Shown: piece after piece, positions 32,302-42,800 of the stretch | How positions within the stretch are numbered: the first letter of the stretch is position 1 | How the letters are laid out: each line of letters starts with the position of its first letter | Source of the DNA: Phytoseiulus persimilis | Lineage: Eukaryota; Arthropoda; Arachnida; Mesostigmata; Phytoseiidae | Length of the DNA: 64,000 nt | Reading direction: 5' to 3' | Assembly (NCBI GenBank): GCA_037576195.1 | Contig: CM075101.1 | Coordinates: 37,572,001-37,636,000 of the forward strand | Translations under genes and position numbers: made by a program | The notes under the pieces: generated by a model | The model's database searches: none | The model's input: the letters and a program-made list of their open reading frames with translations, nothing else | What the model was told of the DNA's origin: nothing

Positions 32302-34364
32302 ATGGAAACGCCAGAGCGTGAGTCAAACGAGATCGTTGACGAACCGAGCAATGACGAGGTCGATTCTCTGCTTTTCAAAACAGCTCTGGAGGAACTAGAC
32401 TGCACCCTCCTCCAGGATCTCCCAGACGTTTGTAACTCGGTCCACATCGTAGAGGTATGGGACCTGCGGATTCCTGGAGGACGTTTTCAGGAACATTAGG
32501 TCCAGCTGCAGCGGGATACGACTCGTAAAAAGGTTGTTTGCCTTCTCGTTTCAGAACAATCAGCTGTACAGACCCGAATTGCCGTTTCAGCTTGGAGTCA
32601 TAGTCCCTGGTGTGAAGTCGACTTTTTCCGTCTCTGTTCACCCGGGAGTCAGAACGTTGAAAGTGCAGTGTTACCTCAACGATCGCCCCACCAAGTTTCC
32701 TTGCGAGATTTCGTCTATGATGGGACACATGTCGGTTTCATTGACTCCACCCTCCGCAGCTCGCGGTGACCTCGTGATCACTATTGATACTGATTCTGGC
32801 AGCACAATCAAGCTTGCAGCCTCCTGTTTCCCACCAGCGTTTGCTTTGCCACCGATTCTGGTGGTTCCGCCAAATCAGCGAGCGCTAATCCCACTGCACG
32901 GAAGCTTCCCAAAATCAATATGGTTGACGGTCAAGTCCAACCTATCCGCTCCGAAAATCATCAATTTCACGCCGGAAATGAGGAACATACCTCTGGAAAT
33001 CAAGGCGACTCCGGAAGACAAGTACCTGAAGGTCGAAATATTTCACGACGGTGTCCTAGTGAGCACGTCTGAAGAGAAAATTCAGGTGCGAGTGCTCGAC
33101 GTCACGATGACTGTCGGGAACAGAGGAGACTCGATAACCATCAGGAACAACGAGCCGTTCACTGTAAAACTCGATCTCGAGGCCGATACTGAAACACCAC
33201 TCCAGAAACTGGTTCTCAACTTGAAATCCGGAGATTGTCATCGTGTTGAGAAAAGCCATTTCAGGAAGAGATGGAAGAGCAAAAACCTGGAAATGAAGCT
33301 ATGGTTGAAGCTCACACAGCCCCTCGAAGTTCTCATCGGATCGAGTTGTTTGTCTGAAAGTCGAACTCATTCTTTGCGTCCCACAGTGCCTCAGTTCACG
33401 TGTCTCAGCAGTGGAGTTACACAGTTCTCGATGGTCGACAAAAACTCAGGCGAACCGAGACCATGGAAAGGGCTGGTAGCGATAGAGCCGTGCAAATCTC
33501 TCGAGCACGTCGTCAAGGTGGGCGGCTCAGCCGATTCATTCATTATATCGCTCCTGCTCTGGATTTTACAGAAATCCTATTCCACGCAGGTCGAAGAGAA
33601 TCCCGAGGATCCTGCGAACGTCGTTCTTCGTGTAGCGAAGCCGGAAAATTTGGTTTTTGGACGACTTGGTTTCTTCGATTGGAACTCCAGAGGTGCTCCG
33701 TTGGCTAATCCGCATGGGAGCAGATATATTTTCGTTGTACCTGAGAAGCCACAGTTGATCATAGTGACTCCTGATCAAGATACGACCGATGATTCGTCAG
33801 GAAAGAAGCAAGTATGGAGTCAATCCGTTCTCGGTTGTAGCAATATACAGAGCTTTGCACGCAATGTTCGACAGCGATTCTCACCCCGTTCCAGCTACTA
33901 TTGGAAAACATTTCGAAGGAAAGAGTTTTCCTCAGGACGGAAACTGGAGAAATTCTAATCTTGGCTGGCGGGACCTCCACGAAGTTGACCATGAGAAATG
34001 GCAACAGAATTTGGGTCGGGCTGGATGATTTGAGATGTATAGTTCGCGAAAAACTCACGCGGGCCGCCGGGATGGGAAACGATGGAATCGTCCAAACACT
34101 GGAAACAAGTCAGTTGATGATCCGATTCCGGGAGGAACCCAAGATTGACTACAGCCACATCCTTGATCAGGTTTGTTGTGGCCGGAATACATGCAGTGGT
34201 GCACGAGTTTATCGCCGGACTTTTCATGTAATGATTCTTCACAGATTCCAGATAGACCTGATTCTCTGCGGAAACTCCACGACTTTCTTGAATCAACCCT
34301 CGAAGGAGTGATTCTCTCCCGCAATCCCGACGGAAGTGCCGAAACTCTGGACCCCGGGAGCTGA
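32302..34364 (+). CDS. Five-exon gene of unknown family
   Basis: Exons 32302-32454, 32555-33517, 33572-33811, 33895-34170 and 34245-34364 join in phase 0 at every junction and give 583 residues with an intact frame. I do not recognise the family. The first 50 residues are acidic, with no signal peptide (METPERESNEIVDEPSND). Residues 52-370 look like repeated beta-strands (FSVSVHPGVRTLKVQCYL, SIWLTVKSNLSAPKIINF, TVGNRGDSITIRNNEPF), as in stacked beta-sandwich domains. The last 130 residues look mixed helical (LLLENISKERVFLRT, LRCIVREKLTRAAGM). No membrane segment or catalytic motif is evident. Intron 3 is only 54 bases and, being a multiple of three and stop-free, could be retained. ATTAAA at 34507 may be the poly(A) signal. 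Confidence 0.7.
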
Positions 34365-36370
34365 CCAACTTGGTAGAGGATAGTGGAAAGCAATCGCAAA
34401 CAGTTCGTAAAGAACGATTCAACCTCTGAAGTCATCGAGACTGGTTTTCGAATCAGAATTCCATACCCTCGGGGCGACTTCTGTTCGACAGCTCAGCTTG
34501 TCTGTTATTAAAGCTCTGTTCGGATCAAGAAAGCATTCATCCTTTAGAGCAGAGACTAGAAGGTATGGTAGAGAGAAGCGAAAACATCAGTAGAGCCTCA
34601 TTATCCTTTGTGGAGTGTGCTCGGCAGAGCTTCATGCAATCTTCGCGGATCCCAGAGAGGGAGAGAGAGAAACCCAGATTCCCCGAGGTGAGATCCGCCT
34701 GGATCGCTTGCTCATCCACGATGAGCCTCTCTCATTCCATTTGACGACGATCCGGGACACTCGTCGGCCGGTGACCTCATCAGAACCAGTCAACGTTCGA
34801 TCTTGATCGGACTTCAGGAGGACAGTCTACAAAAAAACAAGGGACGAGCTATTCTGTCACTGACTCTTTTTTGGCTCGCGTTCAGTCCTCTAATCCGTTT
34901 CATTGATGCGAGGCATGTGCTACTACGCCGTTCTAGGAGATGGCTCCCTAACATGGCTCTTGGGAATTTCTTCCAGGATATTTCGCTACATGTGTTTGTG
35001 ATAGCTGTGGAATGAAATCAGTGCGGAGGATTCGACAGTCGTTCCGACGGCTTTTCCAATGATTCGATCTCTCACACAACGATCGAGACCCGATGTCCAG
35101 CTATGAAGGTTGCGGGGAATTTCCGAATACAGCTGGTACTATTGATAAGCCTACCACTTTGCTATCGCTATAGGAGACACCATTTCCCGGAGTGCGGCGC
35201 GGACCGAGATTGGAAGTTCCGGACCGTCTGGTCGGATGAATCACTTGCCCTAGCCCAATGGTCCGGGAAGCGATTTTCCGCGAGGAGAGACCCTGCTGAG
35301 CGATTTCAGCAGGGTCCCATGTCCTTCCTTGTGAACCACCCTACAACATGCCGTTGGTTCCACGTCGATCCGATCGATACCGGAGCAGTTCATTGAGGAC
35401 AAACAAACAAAAATGGACCCTGTATTTCTATATATAGAGAAGATGTATGCAGAGGGCATATAGATGGGAGCGATGTCAAAATGCTACTGTATCCCTTCCG
35501 AACCTTTGCATTCCGTCTGTGTGGGTTCCAAAGAGATCTCAGATCTACGACAGGGTCGTGTGACTTAATTGCTGGGTGCTACAGGGGTAGCACCAGTAGC
35601 CATTCAGCTTCAGGGACTCAGGCTCTCAGAGAACGAGATAGCGCGGCCAACGTCCGCAAGAATATGTGAACCCACGAACTGCGGTTAGTTTCGTATGAAG
35701 GGTCAGAGCCTCTCCGGCTCCGCACCCAGTCAAAGACCTGAGCTAGGCTGCGGGCTCACTCCGTTGGCCACATGCCAGCGTTGATGGAACGTTCAGGTGT
35801 AAGAGAGGAGGGATTGCACTGAGTTCTTTCCCAATCACATATGAGCAATCGTTTCTTCAGCAATTTCCAGATTCTTTTACATAACCGGCGTCATCGCCTC
35901 TGTGTCTTGTCACTTGAGTGTGAGCTAGAACAGAACCGCGAGATCTACGCGCTCCGTCACTGCTTCACTCTCGGTTTGCTGTAGCCCGAAACATCGATCA
36001 GAACGAGTGAGAGGTTTCGTTGAGATGGAACACGCCAAAGCTTATGCATCCAGATCTAGATTCAGCAGACTCGGTTCGTACTAGAACCAACGCCAATTAA
36101 TGAGACCGTGGGGTTTCGGCAAGCTCCAGCGCGCCGCTCTGGAGCTCAGAGTTCCCAGCGTTCCAGAAGCACTACTAGAGTATCATTCCGGCTAGAGGAT
36201 AGAGAAGCGAGAATGCATCTTTGTCCATCCGAAATAAACAAGCCAACGTTGCAGGTCGGCTCCGTGAAGCGAACATCAATAAATCTCTAACCAAGTTCGC
36301 TTCGCGGAGTCCGGACAGGCGGCTGCGGCCAGTAGACCAGCAACCTGTGTCTTTCCTTGGGGGGATTCCC
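34365..36370. other. Intergenic stretch, nothing recognised
   Basis: No conserved coding sequence was found. The segment 35270-35310 resembles 28510-28550 over about 45 bases (both contain ttttccg..gagagaccc), hinting at an old dispersed repeat. It is too short to classify. Confidence 0.35.
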
Positions 36371-37791
36371 AAGGGGGGATGTTCACTAAAACACGATATC
36401 TGCTTCCGCGGCCTGTATCTTCTCTTCTGTGGCAGCTAGAAACTATCTGAAGTGACCCCCGAATGTAGGAAGCTTCAAACTATTCACGAAAACAAAATTG
36501 AGACTCAACTTCGTTTTCTTCTCTAGCGGAAAAATAGTCTGGATTTCGCGGTTTTTTCCCTGATTTTTCCTCGCCAGGATGAGGTAGAGGGCTGTTCTTT
36601 TTTTTGAACGGTAGATAATTTCGTGCTCCTCATACTGAACTAGAACGGTGGCAATCCTACCCCGAGAACCATGAAAAAATTCAAGATCAAGATGCTGGAA
36701 GAATCAACATTTGGCTGATGACGAATTTTTCGGAGGCCCCGCTTGCGTTCGCCATCATTCTAGTTCACTTTATTCCCACGTGCATGAGCTACGTTTGGAA
36801 AAAAATATCGAAATCGATGCACCTGGCGCGGAGATATCAGGGAAATGGTGGTCGGCAATGGGCCGAAATACGATTCCGAGAAATCGAGCCTTGAAGTTGG
36901 TGACCATCGAAGTGAGGGCTCGCCATTCCCTGTGGTTTTCACCTGATTTCTCGGCACCAGAACCAGCTAGTGACTTCAATCTTGTTTTGAAATCTAGGTG
37001 AGGAATTTCTCTCGGAGATGAAGTAGAACCATCGGGGTCCGAGCAGGGGAAAATTTTTGAAATCGATGAGGAAGATGAAAAAAAAAACATTTTTCCTCCT
37101 TCGCCGAAGCTGTGTCCAAGAGAACAATTCCAATTCCTTCAATTCCAGTTCATTTAAGAGCCACATTCATCAGCAACAAATAGAAACAAGCCGCATCAAA
37201 ATCGATGACTCCTAATAGGAGAAATCAGGGAAATGGCGGACCTGATTTGACCGAAGTTGTCTGCCCATTCGGCCTGCTTCGCGCCGTTTCGTCGGCCGCG
37301 TTTCTCCCCTAGGCTCTGACCCTATCTCGGAATTCGAGTCGCCGGAAGGTTCACCGTGTCTCATTTTCCACGATAGAGAATGACATCGATCGACATGTGC
37401 CGTCTCCCCGGCCAGCTCGACTTCGGCCCGTCTCACTGCGCGCGCGTAGCAGACTGTCAGCTTAAAGAATGAACGCATTCCACCAGCGGCAGAAGTTTGT
37501 TGAAGCGGGTGATTTCGAGAACGTAGATGCTCCCCACGAATGGTATTTGTTTCCGCGGATCGAAAACGGTTCCCCCGCCTGAACGAGTGAACATCAGAGC
37601 TTCGCTTGATAGTTCTTCACGACCTAACATGACACATCCAGATGATATGAACAAAATGGTTGATATCTAGGAATCTAAGACAGATATCGAGGTCCGATTT
37701 GTTTTGGATACCAGAGGGGCCTGTCCTGCATCGAACCATGCCACAAACAGGGAACGCGATTTTTCCCGATTTTTAGTGAACATCCCCCCTT
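36371..37791. mobile_element. Candidate non-autonomous DNA transposon with 21-bp inverted ends
   Basis: The 21 bases at 36371-36391 (starting AAGGGGGGATGTTCAC) are the exact reverse complement of 37771-37791. The 1,421 bases between them hold no recognisable transposase and no long open frame. Perfect 21-base inverted repeats at this spacing are unlikely by chance and fit terminal inverted repeats, but I see no clear target duplication. Two separate copies of a short repeat in opposite orientation would look the same. Confidence 0.4.
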
Positions 37792-37934
37792 AAGGATCTC
37801 GAGCAGATTTGGCAACAGTTGTGTCAGAATTGTAACGAAAGAACCCACGCACGCCGGCACACGACACGTGGTGCTGAGTCATCATCCGAAGTCGAGCGGT
37901 TTGGAACCGACACTGCGGTGTTTTCCCTTTCGAC

Positions 37935-39189
37935 ATGGCCAGCAAACAATGGGCTGGAGCGGAGGTCACGCCCGAAGATACGAGGGTCGTATTGAGTCGA
38001 CGGGAGTTGACTTTGGCGAGACAGTTGACTACAAGAGCGTGCACGCGTGTACGAGACGTACTAGCACGTGAAACATCCGAGCGAAACGCTTTCCAACGTA
38101 ACCGCATCACATTCCTGGATCTTAGCCTTCAGTTTCAGGAGCTTGAGCTCATCCGCCAGCAGAGCGTGGTCGAGGCATCCCACAGTTGAGGGAGCACGCG
38201 CGGCGATGGATGGCTTGCAGGAGCAAGCAACACGGCTTTCGGTTGCGACCGGAGCCGTGGTGGAAGGAAGAAGCGTGACATCAGATCAGTTGGAGACCGA
38301 GCCAGCCGAGGAGATCGAGTACGAGGCTAAGGTGGTCGATCTGGAATTCGACGTAGAGGAATTCCTGCGGGAGAATGACCCGGGGGCCTACCGGGAGGAG
38401 AGATCGTGAGGCAACTCGGTGTCGATCCAACACCAGAGTTCGCTCATTGATCCGCAGGTTTCGGGCACGAGACTGCCGCAGGCTCCGAGGACGTCCACGT
38501 TTCTGCGCACATCTTGGGACGAGGTGATCAGAAGGGTCCCGAAGTTCGACGGAGATCCAGTCAAATTCAAGAACTGGCAGAATGCGTTTCGTCTATACGT
38601 GGACTCCATCGACATCGATCCTCTCGAGAAGTTTCATTTGCTGAGGGAGACCACCGGTAGGGACGTAGCCAGCTGCATCGCAAGTTTGGAGCTGAATAGT
38701 GACAACTACGAGGTAGCAAGGGACCCGGTCTATAAGCTGTTCGGACAAACCGCGGTAGCAGAAGACCGTCTGGTTGACAACGTGGTTGAGGCTTGCAGCA
38801 GAGGAAATCTCAACGACGATGGGAATTTCGTGAGATTCGTGACGGACGTCACTCAGAACATTCAGTCACTCATCGCGCTGGGATACAACCACGGCGGTCG
38901 GTCTCCTTTCCCCACTGGAATAATTATGAAAGCACTGCCGTATGATCGCAGGCGAGGATTCGATGACGCAGTAGTTTGGCAGGACGAAGAAAATAGAGGT
39001 TGTAGGTTGAAAGAACTTCTGGGCTTTCTGGAATCTGAACAGTTCCGAGTACGGAAGTTATCACCTTCCGTGTTTAGAACACACTCGAGTCCCGTTCTGA
39101 GCAACGGAATGGGTAGAGCTAGGGTTGATACGTCAACTAGGATGCCATCACAGCAGAGTCAAAAAGCCTTCTGGCTAGTGTGCCGCTGA
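37935..39189 (+). pseudogene. Decayed BEL/Pao-type gag (DUF1759)
   Basis: A gag-like protein can be followed from ATG 37935 (MASKQWAGAEVTPEDTR) across a frame change near 38170-38180. It continues through an acidic segment (DLEFDVEEFLRENDPG) and past an in-frame TGA at 38407-38409. The DUF1759 core follows: VPKFDGDPVKFKNWQNAFRL and LEKFHLLRETTGRDVASCI. The frame ends at 39189 with no zinc knuckle, protease or reverse transcriptase after it. The frameshift, stop and missing pol mark it as a dead fragment. Its core differs clearly from the gag at 45850, so it belongs to another family. Confidence 0.72.
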
Positions 39190-39805
39190 AGACGAATTCA
39201 AGCTCTAACTGGTTTGTTGTGTTTCTGATACCGATCGTTAGCGAACTTCATGCTCGCCAGCGGGACAAGCACGGTTTCGTGGAGCGTGAAGCGCTGCATT
39301 GCATTTGTTCGCCGCCAATTACTTGGTCACTTTCCCAAGCTTAATGGATGCAATTATTCAATTCCTACTGTTGAGATTCCGGTCTTGAGTGCGCTGTTGA
39401 ATCTTCCCGCCGATAGCCGCGTTGTCGTCAAAACCAATTCCGTTTGAGGCTTTCTGAATTCCGGCGATGCGAAGTATGTGAGGTTCCTAATTGCTGAGCT
39501 CGAGCTCATTGGCTGTTGCGCCGTAGGCAAGATAACCGTCGGAGGGGTTTGACATGAAGATTCGTCGGTTGTTATCCCTCGGACCGTTTCGATTGGGGCG
39601 ATATTTGCATGCATAATGGGTTGGTCCCGGGAGCCCCGGGCGCACCTGACATGAATACTTTCATCCATCAACTCCGAAAGGATGCCCATTCGCAACATTT
39701 TTCCTCAGCTTACCGATGGGATTCCGTCATGGAGGTTCTCAGTGGAATGTGGAAAAATAGAGAATGGAGTGAACTGAATATCTTTACTATATATAATCGG
39801 CTTAG
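39190..39805. other. Gap between the gag relic and the satellite
   Basis: No coding or repeat features were recognised here. Confidence 0.4.
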
Positions 39806-39862
39806 TCTGTCAGTTTGTCAGTTTGTCAGTTTGTCAGTTTGTCCGTTTGTCAGTTTGTCCGC
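39806..39862 (+). repeat. Short tandem repeat of an 8-base unit (TCAGTTTG)n
   Basis: About seven copies of tcagtttg, with tccgtttg variants near the end, sit directly at the left edge of the 45-bp satellite array. Confidence 0.85.
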
Positions 39863-39889
39863 ACTTTTTCTGAAAGACATGAAGGTGAT

Positions 39890-42800
39890 TCTGTGACCAA
39901 TCTGAACATACTCTCCCGAGTCTGGAGAGGTGATTCCGGTACGAGTCTGACTATACTTTTCAAAAGCTGGAGGGGTGATTCTAGAACCAATCTGACCATA
40001 CTTTTCAAGTCTGGAGGGGGTGATTCTAGAACCAATCTGACCATACTTTTCAAGTCTGGAGGGGGTGATTCCGAGACCAATCTGAGCATTACTTTCCAAC
40101 TCTGGAGGGGTGATTCTGGGGTCAGTCTGAGCATTACTTTCCAACTCTGGAGGGGTGATTCCGGGGTCAGTCTGAGCATTACTTTCCAACTCTGGAGGGG
40201 TGATTCCGGAGCCAATCTGAGCATTACTTTCCAACTCCGGAGGGGTGATTCCGGGGCCAATCTGAGCATTTCTTTCCAACGCTGGAGGGGTGATTCCGAG
40301 ACCAATCTGAGCATTACTTTCCAACTCTGGAGGGGTGATTCTGGGGTCAGTCTGAGCATTACTTTCCAACTCTGGAGGGTTGATTCCGAGACCAATCTGA
40401 GCATTACTTTCCAACTCTGGAGGGGTGATTCCGAGACCAATCTGAGCATTACTTTCCAACTCTGGAGGGGTGATTCTGGGGTCAGTCTGAGCATTACTTT
40501 CCAACTCTGGAGGGGTGATTCCGGAGCCAATCTGAGCATTACTTTCCAACTCTGGAGGGGTGATTCTGGGGTCAGTCTGAGCATTACTTTCCAACTCTGG
40601 AGGGGTGATTCCGGAGCCAATCTGAGCATTACTTTCCAACTCTGGAGGGGTGATTCCGGAGCCAATCTGAGCATTACTTTCCAACTCCGGAGGGGTGATT
40701 CCGGGGCCAATCTGAGCATTTCTTTCCAACGCTGGAGGGGTGATTCCGAGACCAATCTGAGCATTACTTTCCAACTCTGGAGGGGTGATTCTGGGGTCAG
40801 TCTGAGCATTACTTTCCAACTCTGGAGGGTTGATTCCGAGACCAATCTGAGCATTACTTTCCAACTCTGGAGGGGTGATTCCGGGACCAATCTGAGCATT
40901 ACTTTCCAACTCTGGAGGGGTGATTCCGGGTTAATCTGAGCATTACTTTCCAACTCTGGAGGGGTGATTCTGGGGTCAGTCTGAGCATTTCTTTCCAACG
41001 CTGGAGGGGTGATTCCGAGACCAATCTGAGCATTACTTTCCAACTCTGGAGGGGTGATTCCGGGACCAATCTGAGCATTACTTTCCAACTCTGGAGGGGT
41101 GATTCCGAGACCAATCTGAGCATTACTTTCCAACTCTGGAGGGGTGATTCTGGGGTCAGTCTGAGCATTTCTTTCCAACGCTGGAGGGGTGATTCCGAGA
41201 CCAATCTGAGCATTACTTTCCAACTCTGGAGGGGTGATTCTGGGGTCAGTCTGAGCATTACTTTCCAACTCTGGAGGGTTGATTCCGAGACCAATCTGAG
41301 CATTACTTTCCAACTCTGGAGGGGTGATTCCGAGACCAATCTGAGCATTACTTTCCAACTCTGGAGGGGTGATTCTGGGGTCAGTCTGAGCATTACTTTC
41401 CAACTCTGGAGGGGTGATTCCGGAGCCAATCTGAGCATTACTTTCCAACTCTGGAGGGGTGATTCTGGGGTCAGTCTGAGCATTACTTTCCAACTCTGGA
41501 GGGGTGATTCCGGAGCCAATCTGAGCATTACTTTCCAACTCTGGAGGGGTGATTCCGGAGCCAATCTGAGCATTACTTTCCAACTCCGGAGGGGTGATTC
41601 CGGGGCCAATCTGAGCATTTCTTTCCAACGCTGGAGGGGTGATTCCGAGACCAATCTGAGCATTACTTTCCAACTCTGGAGGGGTGATTCTGGGGTCAGT
41701 CTGAGCATTACTTTCCAACTCTGGAGGGTTGATTCCGAGACCAATCTGAGCATTACTTTCCAACTCTGGAGGGGTGATTCCGGGACCAATCTGAGCATTA
41801 CTTTCCAACTCTGGAGGGGTGATTCTGGGGTCAGTCTGAGCATTACTTTCCAACTCTGGAGGGGTGATTCTGGGGTCAGTCTGAGCATTACTTTCCAACT
41901 CTGGAGGGTTGATTCCGAGACCAATCTGAGCATTACTTCCAACTCTGGAGGGGTGATTCCGAGACCAATCTGAGCATTACTTTCCAACTCTGGAGGGGTG
42001 ATTCCGGAGCCAATCTGAGCATTACTTTCCAACTCTGGAGGGGTGATTCCGGAGCCAATCTGAGCATTACTTTCCAACTCCGGAGGGGTGATTCCGGGGC
42101 CAATCTGAGCATTTCTTTCCAACGCTGGAGGGGTGATTCCGAGACCAATCTGAGCATTACTTTCCAACTCTGGAGGGGTGATTCCGGGGTCAGTCTGAGC
42201 ATTACTTTCCAACTCTGGAGGGGTGATTCCGGAGCCAATCTGAGCATTACTTTCCAACTCCGGAGGGGTGATTCCGGGGCCAATCTGAGCATTTCTTTCC
42301 AACGCTGGAGGGGTGATTCCGAGACCAATCTGAGCATTACTTTCCAACTCTGGAGGGGTGATTCTGGGGTCAGTCTGAGCATTACTTTCCAACTCTGGAG
42401 GGTTGATTCCGAGACCAATCTGAGCATTACTTTCCAACTCTGGAGGGGTGATTCCGAGACCAATCTGAGCATTACTTTCCAACTCTGGAGGGGTGATTCT
42501 GGGGTCAGTCTGAGCATTACTTTCCAACTCTGGAGGGGTGATTCCGGAGCCAATCTGAGCATTACTTTCCAACTCTGGAGGGGTGATTCTGGGGTCAGTC
42601 TGAGCATTACTTTCCAACTCTGGAGGGGTGATTCCGGAGCCAATCTGAGCATTACTTTCCAACTCTGGAGGGGTGATTCCGGAGCCAATCTGAGCATTAC
42701 TTTCCAACTCCGGAGGGGTGATTCCGGGGCCAATCTGAGCATTTCTTTCCAACGCTGGAGGGGTGATTCCGAGACCAATCTGAGCATTACTTTCCAACTC

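Noticed and set aside
28510-35310. Weak similarity between 28510-28550 and 35270-35310
   Set aside because: About 45 bases with many mismatches; not enough to define a repeat family by eye.
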